Source of the DNA: Capillidium heterosporum | Taxonomy: Eukaryota > Entomophthoromycota > Entomophthoromycetes > Entomophthorales > Capillidiaceae | Direction: 5' to 3' | Assembly: GCA_016630905.1 (NCBI GenBank) | Contig: WBMQ01000011.1 | Location: forward strand, 1,054,001-1,118,000 | DNA: 64,000 nt | Part shown: piece after piece, positions 13,501 through 23,999 of the stretch | Layout of the letters: every line of letters starts with the position of its first letter | Position numbering within the stretch: the first letter of the stretch is position 1 | The notes under the pieces: model-generated | What the model was told of the DNA's origin: nothing | Seen by the model: only the letters and a program-made list of their open reading frames with translations | Database searches by the model: none | Translations under genes and position numbers: made by a program

Positions 13501-14279
13501 ACCAACAACCTAACCCAGCAATATGTCAGCTTCGCCAACCAGACCCAGGACCAGTACAAAACAAGTAACGACAAACATGTTTCTCAAATACAACACCTGC
13601 ACAAATGCTACAATCAACTGGACGCAGCTTGTACCGATATACAAAGCAACCTCAACCAACAGAGGCAAAGTACCAAGGATACTGTTGAAAGCTACTTGGA
13701 GGATGCAACAGTCACAGCAGACGACCAGATCCAGAGACAGCAACGCCTCATCGACAACCTACGTACTGAGGATGGCAACCACCTGAGACAGCTTACCGTA
13801 CTTACCCGATCCGCTAATAATCATCTAAGTACACTGGAAGTCGTGCAGGGTAACGCTCTCAGCACTACCATTCAGCGACTGCAGCATCACAACGAACGCG
13901 TCCATACGCATGTGGAGACCTGGCAACGCAGTGAGACCATGCCTCAAATTGAAAAATGCTATGAAATTGTCAATGAAAACTTGCAGTCAGTCCAAAAGTT
14001 TGCCGATTCGGCTTTTCAGGTAAATTTTAGTTTGATAAGTTTTGTGATGCTAATTGTATATTTTAGGATGATGAATGTGGTAAGCCTCTACCCCCTCTAA
14101 CTGAATCTCCTGACCTAAGTTGGCAGATCGTGGATCCCTCTGACCTTAAGAAGATCTATACCAGTGGATTGAATGCGTTGCGAACTACTCCCAAACTGAA
14201 TAGGAATCGAGAGTGCATCTCCAACAAGTCGTCCCCCATGTTGGTAAGGAGGACAAAGTATGCTAAATCGGAAAAGTAG
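10516..14279 (+). CDS. Kinesin-5 (BimC/Eg5/Cut7 class) mitotic motor
   Basis: Plus-end-directed homotetrameric motor that slides antiparallel spindle microtubules. About 11 short introns give a protein of roughly 1,080 residues, typical for kinesin-5. A short N-terminal extension precedes the motor: [13 protein letters not shown], then the P-loop [17 protein letters not shown] (split by a 48-base intron at about 11107), [12 protein letters not shown], switch I SSRSHSIF, switch [13 protein letters not shown] and [21 protein letters not shown] neck and long coiled coil follow, and the tail contains a BimC-box-like site (LRTTPKLNR). One extra base at about 13045-13054, in GG or AAAA, breaks the frame inside the coiled coil. 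No intron fits, so an assembly error or a recent mutation is likely. The stop is TAG at 14277-14279, with AATAAA at 14355. The last exon is duplicated 2,155 bases downstream. Confidence 0.93.
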
Positions 14280-14322
14280 GCCTTTGCAGTATCGAGATAC
14301 TTTACCCTTTGAATTTAGCATA
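14259..14322. other. Nested inverted repeat over kinesin-5 stop and 3' UTR, copy 1
   Basis: A perfect 10-base inverted repeat (TATGCTAAAT at 14259-14268, ATTTAGCATA at 14313-14322) encloses an inner hairpin AGTATC-GA-GATACT at 14288-14301. The outer left arm lies in the final codons and the rest in the 3' UTR. The whole structure is repeated intact at 16414-16477. Possible roles are an RNA 3'-end structure or a cis element between convergent genes; the function is not known. Confidence 0.75.
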
Positions 14323-14412
14323 ATATTTTGGGGTGAAGGCTGGTAAAATATTGAAATAAAAATATATTCTTATATATAAATGCTTTGAGTGCTGTAAACT
14401 ATATTGGCTTGT

Positions 14413-15599
14413 TCAGTTCAATTTGATATCCAATTCGGTATCAAAGAAAATTAAACTTTTCATTTTTGGACTCAATCCACGATACCAGCTATTAGGTACC
14501 GGTATCAAAGGCGAAGTTGACTCTCTATATTTCAAATATCTTTCCTGGTCCTTGGAACTCCAACTCTTAAAGCTGGCCTTGATCTTCTTATTGACCAGAG
14601 GTATACCCGATAGTTTCAGTAGCAGGAATGTGGTGAACAATGGGGAGATTACAGTTACTGATAGGGACTGATGATTAGGGAGGCAGAAGAAATACAAACT
14701 GAGCCAGAATAAAATCTCCCCAAAGTAGTTAGGGTGTCTACTGAACTGGAAGAGACCATCAGTCATAAACTTTAGACTGGGGTTGGTGAGTTGTAGCTTT
14801 TTAAACACCAACTGATGTTAAAAGCCAAGTTAGTATTTTTGAATTAAAATCATAATTACCTTTTGGTAGTCGGCAGCTTTAATATATCGAAATATAGAAA
14901 CTCATATTAGAAATCAACACGATGAAAAAACACTTACCACTTTCGTACAAAAATCCAAAGAAAGCCCAGCTCAAACTCAACTTTTCAAAATAAGTTAAAC
15001 TGCCTGCATCCAAGACATTCAAGTAAGTAGTATCCAAGTTTAACTTTACAACCGATAAGGAAACTAGGTAGGCCCACAAACCTTGGAAGACAAAGAACCG
15101 TAGGTATCTCAATTTGGATATTTTACGTATGGCTTCCAATCTACTATCCCCATCGAAGCTAAGTATGCGATACAGTAGGAAACCTAGTTTGATAAAAATA
15201 GAATAACGTTAAAAAGAGGATAAAATGTTAGTTACTTGAAAGGCGTACTGACCACAGAACTACAAACAGAGTAGCTAACAGAGGTTTTAAATGGATAGTT
15301 AAACCCTTTATTAATAAAGTTAGTATATGCTGTATAAATAATACAAAGTTTACGTGGGAAAAGCAGTAGCTGAAGGTGACATTGAACAGAAAGTTCGTAA
15401 CTCCACAGAAATCGGTCAGCTTGTCACTCTCAAACTTTATAGCTATGGCGAAGAAGCTCAACTGGTATAATGTGGTAAACACTAGTAGGTTCAACAACAT
15501 TTTTTTAGGTTTGAGGAGTTCAGATGCAAATTCTTTGAAGCTGAGTATTTGCAACAACTTTTGTAGATTTTCGAGATAGTGTATAGAAAGTGACATCAT
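14413..15599 (-). CDS. DUF1295-family membrane protein (steroid-reductase/ICMT-like fold), copy A
   Basis: Predicted integral membrane protein of about 340 residues, four exons, no frame break. Starts at the double ATG at 15594-15599. Exon 1 encodes several hydrophobic helices and ends VVLWSVRLS. Exon 2 contains FVFQGLWAYLVSLSVV; a tiny exon encodes the AADYQK segment; the last exon has the signature GLFQFSRHPNYFGEILFW and ends DIKLN-TGA. The RHPNYFGE box is shared by DUF1295, sterol-reductase and isoprenylcysteine-methyltransferase-like proteins, where it lies near the NAD(P)H or SAM site. I infer a membrane redox or methyl-transfer role on a lipid substrate; the substrate is unknown. It is convergent with kinesin-5 and ends 134 bases beyond its stop. 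Confidence 0.8.
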
Positions 15600-16230
15600 A
15601 ACTGTTTACAGTTTTATCAATTGAGTTGGAAGTGCTTTAAAGATTGGGCAAGCCAAAGTTTTGATAGGAGAGCTCTTGTGACAAAAAGTTGTAGAAAGTG
15701 TAAATATTTAGCTACTACTCAATATATACAATCTTTTATGTTATCGTATAGCTTTAGATCTTTACTTCTACACTGCCTTCTGGTCATAAGCTACTCTTTA
15801 GAGGCAAACCGAATCAAAAGTGTAAACTCAAAGTAACCGACATGCTCCAACTTACAATTGATACATCCCTTCTACCCAAAACCACAGTTATTTTGAATGT
15901 CATGGGCAGTTTTATCCTTAAAGAAAGGTTTAGGTTTGAGTAAGCATCCTTTGAGAAGAGTAGGGAAGTTGGGAAAAAGCAAACATTTAGTTACATATGG
16001 CAGATATATAGGCTTTAAACAATCCATACTAGGCATCAATCTTAACCCTACAAAATAGATGCTATCTAATAAGAATTTGAAATGAAGATTCCAATATATA
16101 TAAATATACGGCTGTACAAAGACGTTTTATAAATATCCTTCAAAATTTTATCGAAAAATTATAAATTTAATAGATGCAGTTTTAGTTTTTTAAAGTTTAA
16201 AATATGAATCACATGTTTAAGAATGATCAC
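15600..16230. other. Intergenic end of duplication unit, copy 1
   Basis: Upstream region of DUF1295 copy A. Parts match the region upstream of copy B: GATGCTATCTAATAAGAAT near 16058 resembles sequence near 18047, and the stretch near 16120 resembles that near 18100. No gene was recognised. Confidence 0.5.
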
Positions 16231-16434
16231 TATAGTAAGAATTTATCCCCTTTAACCGAATCCCCCGATCTAAGTTGGTAGATCGTAGATCCCTCTGACC
16301 TTAAGAAGATCTATACCAGTGGATTGAATGCGTTATGAATTACCTCCAAACTGAATAGGAATCGAGAGTGCATCTCCAACAAGTCGTTCCCCATGTTGGT
16401 AAGGAGGACAAAGTATGCTAAATCGGAAAAGTAG
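16231..16434 (+). pseudogene. Duplicated last exon of kinesin-5 (non-functional)
   Basis: Copy of the final kinesin-5 exon (14076-14279) at an offset of about 2,155. The Trp-Gln codons of the parent became TGG-TAG, and TTGCGAACT became TTATGAATT, so the frame is closed twice. No motor or coiled-coil sequence precedes it. Beyond the stop, the 3' UTR copy with AATAAA is also preserved. It is a by-product of the tandem duplication. Confidence 0.92.
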
Positions 16435-16477
16435 GCCTTTGCAGTATCGAGATACTTTACCCTTTGAATTTAGCATA
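16414..16477. other. Nested inverted repeat, copy 2
   Basis: Exact structural copy of the inverted repeat at 14259-14322, with outer arms and inner hairpin unchanged although the surrounding exon is dead. Confidence 0.75.
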
Positions 16478-16564
16478 ATATTTTGGGGTGAGGCTGGTAA
16501 AATATTGAAATAAAAATATATTCTTATATATTAATGTTGAGTGTTGTAAACTATATTGGCTTGT

Positions 16565-17663
16565 TCAGTTCAACTTGATATCCAACTCGCGATCACCGAA
16601 AGCCCAGCTCTTCACCTTCGAGTTTAATTCACCGTACCATTCAGTAGGTACTGGTACCAGTGGGGAAGTCATCCTCCTATATTTCAAATATTTCTTCTGA
16701 TCCTTGACATCCCAACTTTTAATATTCGCCTTAATCTTCTTATCGACTAAAGGTATACCAAAAAGTTTCACCAGTATCAAAAGAATGAAAAGTGGGGAGA
16801 CTGCTGTTACCGATAGGAATTGACCTTTAGGGAGGCAGAAGAAGTACAGGCTGAACCAGAAAATAATCTCGCCAAAGTAGTTAGGATGTCTACTGAACTG
16901 GAAGAGACCGGTGTTCATAAACTTTAGAGAGGGGTTGGTGATCTGCAGCTTTTTGAATTGAAACTGTGGTAGATACTTGTTAGTCTATAAAATAAATCGC
17001 AAAAGAAAAGCTACCTTCTGATAATCGGCAACTTTAGTAGATTGAAATGTAAAGTTTTATCAGAAACTATTATATTAAAAGAATCCTTACCGCTTTCGTA
17101 TACAAACCCAAATAACACCCAACTCAAACTTAACTTTTCATTGTAAGTTAACTGACCTATCTCGTTCAAAACGCTTGCGTTGACAGTATTCAAATTTAAC
17201 TTTACAACTGACAACGAAACCAAGTAAGCCCACAAACCTTGCAGCACAAAAAACTTCAAGTACTTGGAACTTGGACTCCTTACGCAATTTTTCAAACCTA
17301 TCGTCGCCAAATTTGATTACCCGATTCAATATGAAACCTAATATTATCAAAAGAAATAATAAAAACTATCAATGTCAAAAGATTGGATGAAAAAATACCT
17401 GAAAGACGAATGGACCACAGGACGACCAACAAAGTAGCTAGCAACGGTTTTAAGTGAAAAGTTAGACCCTGCATTTCAAAAATTAGTAAATTAGATAGAT
17501 AATAGCTAAAGGTTACATGGGTGAAGTAGTAACTAACGATGACATTGAGTAGGAAATTGCTAAAGCCACTAAAGTCAGTCAATTTATCAGTTCCAAACGT
17601 TATAGCTACCAGGAAGAAAGTTAGTTGGTACAGCTCAGTAAACACAAATAGATTGAATAGCAT
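16565..17663 (-). pseudogene. DUF1295-family membrane protein, copy B, frame-broken
   Basis: Paralogue of the gene at 14413-15599, about two-thirds identical in the C-terminal exon (GLFQFSRHPNYFGEIIFW, ending DIKLN). Intron positions match copy A. There are two defects. The ATG-ATG region aligned to copy A's start (about 17755) is out of frame with exon 1, so the first usable ATG is at 17663 and some 33 N-terminal residues are lost. One extra base near 17268 (revcomp AAGTTCC) shifts the frame between RKESK and SKYLKFFVLQG. Skipping that base restores alignment with copy A. The rest of the frame is clean and conserved, so either decay is recent or the extra base is an assembly error and a shorter protein is made. 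Confidence 0.7.
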
Positions 17664-18158
17664 CTTTTTAGATTGCTTGGATAGAGATATAAATTTGAAA
17701 AGCCATTTTTATACCAACTTTTGTGAAGTTTGGTAAGTCCTATAGAGGGTGACATCATCCTATTTTTCCAATTTTAGGTTTGGTTCAAATGGAGGTTGAA
17801 TGGTTAGTTTAAGCAAATAGAAACTATTTTGGTGGACAGACACATACTATAAACAAAGATAACTTGCTCAGATGTATGGTACGGTAGGTACATCCTCTCC
17901 AACTTAATAGCAAACTTTTTTTGAAAACTTCAACAAAGATCTTGAAATAAATATACTAACATGGTAAAAAGAACTTAATGGTTGTAGTTAATATAGCCAT
18001 AGGCAGCACTTAGTCCATATCAGACATTATTCTTTGCCATATATATGCTACCTAATAAAAATCTGAAAAAAGGTTCTAATTTATAAATAGTATATAGTAG
18101 CTCAAAGTCTTTTCATAAACACTAAATTTTATTGAAAGCTATAGCCTTGATACGATCT
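17664..18158. other. Intergenic end of duplication unit, copy 2
   Basis: Upstream region of DUF1295 copy B, related to 15600-16230. Includes the relic start region of copy B near 17700-17755. No other feature was seen. Confidence 0.5.
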
Positions 18159-18383
18159 TCATTCGCTATTCTTACGTCGAGATCGGCAGCAGAAACAGCA
18201 ATTGGTGTTGAATACCAGGTACCCAGTAACCGCTAGACACGGAGCGCAACATACGTAATATCCAGTCCAAGCTAATTTATTCCCAATCGACCGATCTCTC
18301 CTCCAAACTTCTTGGATGGCTTCTGAGTAAGAGGCCAGCATCCCTGAACTTTCGCTAGTACCAGCTGGGTTGTTGGGGTCCAT
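18159..18383 (-). CDS. Small cysteine-rich single-pass membrane protein (74 aa), hypothetical
   Basis: Not recognised. It starts MDPNNPAGTSES, has a charged stretch EVWRRDRSIGN, then one hydrophobic segment (about residues 42-60, YYVCCAPCLAVTGYLVFN) flanked by cysteine pairs, and ends CCFCCRSRRKNSE. Cysteines beside a membrane segment and a basic end suggest palmitoylation at a membrane; this is inference. A 5' UTR intron is likely: GTAAGT at about 18481 down to an acceptor near 18427. A TATA box lies on the same strand at 18603-18610. The more upstream ATG near 18493 meets a stop after five codons, so 18383 is preferred. Confidence 0.5.
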   Translation of the reverse strand: MDPNNPAGTSESSGMLASYSEAIQEVWRRDRSIGNKLAWTGYYVCCAPCLAVTGYLVFNTNCCFCCRSRRKNSE

Positions 18384-19173
18384 CGTATTGGCCGTATACT
18401 GAGGAGTCCCTTCATCTGTAGAATCTAAGTGTTTGTGTTTAAAACTTATAAAAATATTGCCTACTATTAGTTACTTACTATAAGGTAGTCGGCATGTCTT
18501 TTTGAGTAGGCTATTGTATTCGTCTTTATAAACTTTGAAAATGGATTGGGTAAACCTTTTGAAATTCGAGACAAGGAAAGTTTCTTAAAGGTAGGTGAAG
18601 ACTTTATATAGCATTCGAAAGTGACACCTTCGATAGGTCTAAGTTATACCTGACTTGGATAAGCCTATACTTTAAGATTCTCCGTATGTTTAGCTGCATC
18701 ATGATCCAATATATTGAACATTATTGCAAGTTTTTAGTACATATAGTTCTATATCGAATATATTTATATAGTATAGTAGGATATTAGAAATTTTAGACTA
18801 TTGTTAGAATTGTACAGGTAAAAACCTCAAGCTAAATTTATATTACACTAATAAGGCTACATAGGACACGTAATCTAAACCCTCCAAAATTGGTTGAATA
18901 AAGTGACTGACAACGAGCCAAAAAGAATTTGGAGAGGATATCTGACACAAGGTTCCCAGTAGATATAGACTCACTTATCAACTAGAACTATAAAACATAA
19001 ACTCAAGAACTCATAAGGTGCTATACTTGAAATTGAAATGAAGTGCCAAAATAAATACTTTTAGTATGATTAGTGTTGTAAAATGCTATAACAGTCTGTA
19101 AACTAAAATGTTAAAATTACATATATATACATAAAATTTAATAGAAAGTCTGTTTGTACTATCGACCATGATC
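18384..19173. other. Intergenic with promoter of the small membrane protein gene
   Basis: Contains a likely 5' UTR intron and the TATA box of the 18159-18383 gene. From 18640 to 19173 the sequence is AT-rich with nothing recognised. Confidence 0.45.
18603..18610 (-). promoter_or_regulatory. TATA box of small membrane protein gene
   Basis: TATATAAA on the minus strand, followed by a leader with a spliceable GTAAGT...TTAG intron before the ATG at 18383. Confidence 0.5.
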
Positions 19174-20396
19174 TTAGGCATTGTAAGGTGGCAGATCCTC
19201 ATGATGATGATGGGTTTGGTGGTGGTGGGTTTCGGTATGGGCAGGAGCATGATGGACAACCTCATCAAAGAATCCCGAGTGTTCGTTATGATGGCTGTTA
19301 TGGTGCCCATGGTGGTTAAAGAAACCGTCATGATGCTCGTTATGGCGGGAATTGTGGTGACCATTATGGAAAATTCCATCAAAAAATCCATGATGTCCGT
19401 TATTATGGGAGCTATGGTGGTCGTCATGGTGGTTATGATGGTGGTTGTGGTGGTGATTACCGTAATGGACATGATGGTGTTCGTTTAGTAAGGGTGTACT
19501 GTAGCTGACGTGGCGGTAGTTGTGGATAGGGGGCTGGTAGATATCTTCTTCATGGTACCACTCAGTTGTATTGGCGAAGCTTTGACTCATTACTACAATC
19601 AGTAGGAGCAAGATTAACAAGAAGCAGGTAACCTGCCAGCTGAAGACAGACCACCATACATTAAATAGTCCTGGGCTCATGTCGTGGACAAAACTAACTA
19701 GACTGAGTTGGCAACCAGATTTATAATTATGATTTAGGAAGCAGGTGGGTGGGACTGGTCGATCAGTTAAATCGGTATATCCACAGCACTTGAACTAGAG
19801 AAATAAGTATAAGAGGAATTAAAATATATTATACCAGATCTTCGATTACAGATATACTGTGCTTATCGTTGTTGTAGTTTAAACTCCACCACGCTTCAAT
19901 AATGCTACCAATCTATTGTTTGGAGTTAGGTATACATATTAATATTCTATTACCTTTAGATGACTTAGTTTAGCAAAGCAAAAGAAAGCTATAAACTATT
20001 AGAAAAAAGCAATTTTTATAGAAACTACCTATCTGGAAGGAAATTATAGTAAATAGCATCAGCATAGCAGTTCTTAAATGGCTCAATCTCTTGTTGTAAG
20101 CTCCGTTGAAAGTTAGGAAGCTCAATAGCAAAACAAAGAAGGTAATCAAACCGGTGAATAGGCTGCTGAGATTTAGGTTACTAGTGAAAGAAGCCAGATA
20201 GAAGGCTATTCATATAATAAGTTGACTGGTATAAAAAACAACTTACTGAAAAATATCATAACAAAGCCTAATAGCTATAAAGGAAAATTAGTAGTGAGCT
20301 GCTAAAAATGAATACCATCGATTGGCAAACTAGTAGAATTATACATCCTCTTAATATAAGCGTCAAAGTGCTAAAGAAGGAATATGTAGAAAACAT
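19174..20396 (-). CDS. Tetraspanin with histidine-rich cytoplasmic tail
   Basis: Four-pass membrane organiser rebuilt from six exons (about 339 aa). Start ATG is at 20394-20396. Exon 1 (20316-20396) and exon 2 (20247-20274) make TM1; then TM2, SEGMENT GAYNKRLSHLRT, TM3 and SIIEAWWSLNYNN. The large loop carries the tetraspanin signature FKCCGYTD (CCG at residues 136-138) and two more cysteines (151 and 161). TM4 is followed by a tail of about 135 residues with roughly 43 histidines, including two tandem units of about 18 residues (GHHNSRHNEH... and GHHNSHHNEH..., each containing GFF). The C-terminus is LPPYNA, an LPxY-type motif of the kind bound by Nedd4/Rsp5 WW domains. The fold assignment is firm; metal binding and ubiquitin-ligase recruitment are inferred from composition and motif. 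Confidence 0.85.
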
Positions 20397-20936
20397 GTTG
20401 GGCTATTGCGATGTGTAAAAGAAATGGACTTGGTCGCAGTTCAAAAATTAATGGAGATGTTGGGTTTGGCTTCAAGAACATTGAGGATTCCAAACTAAAA
20501 TACGGAAGCGTAAATAGCCAATGGCTCTGCTGTAACCGATATAATTTGCCTAAATTTTAGTAACGAAAATTGGTTGGTATGGAGATATCAGAATATTCCC
20601 AGCATATATATAAACATATTTTTGTGATATATGCTACAACTTTAAAGTTAGCGATAGTTTAGATAAGTATATGATTTTGAAACTTGGGCGGATGTTTAGA
20701 TAAATAAGAAGCAGTGTCGTAGATATAGTATCTATGCATTTCAATTTCTGTTATGCCATGTCTATATTTTAACTATAAATGTTTGTTAGTACTCCACCGA
20801 ATTAATTTTATAAATGGGTTCCAACTAAATCTGTTATAAAACGATTTGATTAAAACAAATAAATATATAGTAAAAGCATTTAATACATATATACCAACAT
20901 AGCCGTTCATACCTAAGGCAAGAGTACATGGTGCAG
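20397..20936. other. intergenic
   Basis: AT-rich region upstream of the tetraspanin gene and downstream of the F-box gene. No feature was recognised. Confidence 0.5.
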
Positions 20937-22250
20937 CTATCTCCTACACACGCAAGATTTCAAATGATATAGGTTGGGAGCTCTACGGGAGAACCATCGT
21001 ACCAACCATTCAGGGGCGTTGACAAGACAGAGGTAAGTCAACTTGTCGAATTGCACCGCATTCATTATAAAGGCTCTTATCTTTGCCTTCTTGAAGGCAT
21101 GGATACCGAAGACGATGGTTATATTTTGACAGTTCGATAGTTTAGTTAAGAAGGCTTGAAAGTTGATGGTAAACTTATCGACAACTCTAATATCAGCCCG
21201 TTTTAGCTTTAAAGGTACGTTGGGTTGTACTTTGAACGTTAGGCTTGAAAATCCACAGTGGTACAACGTTAGCTCTTCCAGACTGATGGTACTGGAAAGT
21301 ACTAAGGGAACTAGTCGGTTCGCCTCGTGATCCCTAAGCAATAGAGATAGCTTTTTCAAACTGGAGCTAAAGCCTAGACAAGTGGTATGGCTATTGTCTA
21401 CATTCAACATCTTGGTGGATAGGTTGGTAGAAAACTCGACTACGTTGGGCCATATGCTAAACCTACCTTTAGGTTCAACACGAAGATCGAAACTCAACTT
21501 CTTGACACCTGGCCAGTACTTGGAAGTGGCAAAAAAGTCGGTAAGTTCGTGAAGATGATAGCTGATAACTTTTAAGCCGGCTACTTTGTGGAAGGTTGGA
21601 AAGTCTTTGTTGCAGGTAGGTTTCCAAAGCTTTATTTGGATCTCCAGGTCTAACAGGCTGGGGAAGTTGGAGTTTAGAGTGATGAAAAAATTGCTATGAA
21701 TCTCCATTGTATGGATGGTTAGCCATTTTAACTTCTGGTTGATGTATCCATCTAAGGCAGTAGTAGTCGACAGAGTTGTAAGCTTGAGGTGGGTCAAATT
21801 CAAAAAGGGATTCAAAGAAATAAAAGATGTTAACAAGTTTGAAGTATATAGTAGTGTTTTCAAGTTGGTAGGCTTAAAATCGGCTGATGTGAGAAGCTCT
21901 AAACAATCGTCTTCGTACTCTTTCTTCTCAAAATAAGTAATACCGCTGTAATCTCTAAATTTAAACACATCGATAGTGAACGGCGACAATTTATCTATAT
22001 AGTTCCTGAATTGGTGAAACTTACTGTTGATATATTGTCTAGCATTGTAGTTTATGGACCTTGCCTCACCCTCCATGAACGGAAAACCAATGTCGAAATA
22101 TTCATATTCATATACCTTTTTGAATAAAGTTGAGGCGACAATTGCTTGGAAATGGTGATTTAGTTGGTTGATAGCGATAAGCGAATTCAAATTTAAGTAG
22201 CTTAAAACTTCCTGTACTACTAACTCTGGTAAATTTTCTAAATGTAGCAT
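20937..22250 (-). CDS. F-box protein with degenerate leucine-rich repeats (437 aa)
   Basis: Substrate adaptor for an SCF (Skp1-cullin-F-box) ubiquitin ligase, inferred. Single exon. The F-box lies at about residues 3-45: LENLPELVVQEVLSYLNLNS followed by INQLNHHFQAIV. The rest consists of repeating leucine-rich segments such as LKKLSLLLRDHE, LEELTLYHCGFSSL and LTYLCLVNAPEWLV, consistent with an irregular LRR fold that would bind the target. It ends with a basic, cysteine-containing tail. Start ATG is at 22250. A decayed paralogue lies about 0.5 kb upstream. The target is unknown. Confidence 0.8.
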   Translation of the reverse strand: MLHLENLPELVVQEVLSYLNLNSLIAINQLNHHFQAIVASTLFKKVYEYEYFDIGFPFMEGEARSINYNARQYINSKFHQFRNYIDKLSPFTIDVFKFRDYSGITYFEKKEYEDDCLELLTSADFKPTNLKTLLYTSNLLTSFISLNPFLNLTHLKLTTLSTTTALDGYINQKLKWLTIHTMEIHSNFFITLNSNFPSLLDLEIQIKLWKPTCNKDFPTFHKVAGLKVISYHLHELTDFFATSKYWPGVKKLSFDLRVEPKGRFSIWPNVVEFSTNLSTKMLNVDNSHTTCLGFSSSLKKLSLLLRDHEANRLVPLVLSSTISLEELTLYHCGFSSLTFKVQPNVPLKLKRADIRVVDKFTINFQAFLTKLSNCQNITIVFGIHAFKKAKIRAFIMNAVQFDKLTYLCLVNAPEWLVRWFSRRAPNLYHLKSCVCRR

Positions 22251-22714
22251 TGTTGATCTCTTAATAGACTCTTGATTTCTAAAAGAAAAAGTATATCCTC
22301 AGAACTAACTTTTTTATACTTTTGGAATACATTAAATGACGTGAATTCTGACGTGTTTATACAAGGATCGTCAACCTTTGTATTCAATCTAAAATTTGCA
22401 TAATAAAACTCAAACCATAGGCATGTTTCTATGGGCTACATTGAAAATTAGATGCTAAACTTACTACGTTGAATAGTGCTAGCTTATAGTAAACTTTTAA
22501 AATATAGCACTACCATACTTTCATTAGTATACATAAGCTAAATATGCCTGAAAATAACAATTCAATACAAAATCCATAGCTGATATCAGATATAGACATT
22601 TAATGAATAAACAAATACCATTTATCCTAAATCTTCAAGTCGATCTATAGAGAAGGCACAGTTTCTTATATAAACAGGGCGTATAGTTCAAATTGGTAGC
22701 TTTACATGAAAATC
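22251..22714. other. Spacer between F-box gene and its decayed copy
   Basis: Immediate upstream region of the F-box gene. The first 50 bases resemble the sequence upstream of the decayed copy (shared leader ATGTAGCAT...GATCTCTT pattern). Nothing else was recognised. Confidence 0.45.
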
Positions 22715-23325
22715 ATTTTATCAACCACTCAGGAGCATTGACAAGGTAGAGGAAAGCCAAGTTGTTGTGAACCTCCCTAGTGTGAGCAGTTAAGCCTCTT
22801 AACTTCTGATTGTTATATCCTTTTAAGATAGTGATGATCAACAGGACTGTAAGCTTAAGGTAAGTAAAATTGGAAAAGAACAAAGAGCTAAAAGATGAAG
22901 GTAATCCTGAAATACATATTAGTTTCTTTATATTGGTAGAATCGAAACCAGTTGGTATGAATAGCTCGGAGTAATCTTTGGCGTATGCTTTTCTTTCAAA
23001 GCTATGTTACGGTAATCTTCAAATTAAATGTATTGGTAGTGGATGACAATGGCTTATATAAATGATATTCAAAGGCACTAAATTTACTGTAAATGTATTC
23101 TCATTTTATGAATAGTAACTAGATATTCAAACTTTATACTTGTATGTCCTTTTGAATAATATTAGGGAGACAAATACGTGGCAATAGTGATTAAATTGGT
23201 TTATAATGATGAACAAACTCAAATCTAAACAGCCTAAAATTTTCCATAGTATTAACTTTTGTAAGCCTTCAAAACCTAGCATTGCGGATCTCTTGTTAGG
23301 TCTGATTTCTAAAAAGGACGTTTTT
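22715..23325 (-). pseudogene. Decayed F-box paralogue with large internal deletion
   Basis: Relic of a copy of the 20937-22250 gene. The start (ATG at 23282, MLGFEGLQKLILWKILGCLD) and the F-box half align, as does the leader before the ATG. Sequence near 22731 matches the gene's C-terminal part near 21000, and from about 22780 it jumps to the part near 21700, so about 0.65 kb is missing. Several stops and frame changes follow. It is not functional. Confidence 0.8.
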
Positions 23326-23999
23326 ATATTCACTATCTTTATTTTTTGAAATTTGCACTGACTGATGTAAAATTAGCTGCGATTTAAATCATTAGTTACT
23401 AACTGATCAAATTGAAAAGATCCTATACTTAAAACATCTGTCAATAGTTGGATAGGGTAGTAGTAGAACATGAATTAGCGCATTCCTAAAATAATATCTG
23501 ATATGGAATTTAAACCAATCTTTCCAAATATCTGCAGTAATCTTTATCAAGAAAGGTCAGTATACATCCAATTTCTCTATTTTACTAAAGCTTTATATCA
23601 ATACTTAAGAATCAGTAGGACATTAACAAATGTATATTTGAGCAAAACTATCGCCTAGGCTATTTAATCTGGCTACTAGATACCCTATCAAGGTAAGAAG
23701 CGTAATTTAAAGAAACTCTATCCTATAAAGTCAACTTTTAGATCAGCTTACCATCCATCAAGTCAATAATAAAAACCAGTCTATCTTTACCTTTCTTTTA
23801 GAATCTTCATTTACATTTCGTAAAATTGCATCATAGTACTTTGGAAGTATACTTTTACAATTAAAAACCAACTAGATATCAAAAATTAAATAGTGTAATA
23901 TAGTTATCATATAAATAAGCTATAGCAAAAGTATACACTTGACCCTTATACTTACAAATTACCAAGAGATTCTTTTCTGAACTAAACTGCAGTGCTAGA
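23326..23999. other. intergenic
   Basis: AT-rich; no gene, RNA or repeat was recognised. Confidence 0.45.

Larger units (their letters stand above)
14076..18130. repeat. Tandem segmental duplication, unit about 2.15 kb
   Basis: Two adjacent copies: about 14076-16230 and 16231-18130. Each holds the last kinesin-5 exon and its 3' UTR (+), then a convergent DUF1295-family gene (-), then similar upstream sequence. Equivalent bases in the 3' part are offset by 2,155. The kinesin-tail and UTR section (about 330 bases up to the DUF1295 stop) is about 95% identical by eye, while the adjoining DUF1295 coding sequence has diverged much more. Copy 1 is functional for both genes. In copy 2 the kinesin tail is a pseudo-exon and the DUF1295 frame is broken. 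Confidence 0.9.

Noticed and set aside
19168-19488. Plus-strand Met/Val-rich open frame
   Set aside because: It is the reverse reading of the His-rich tetraspanin tail.
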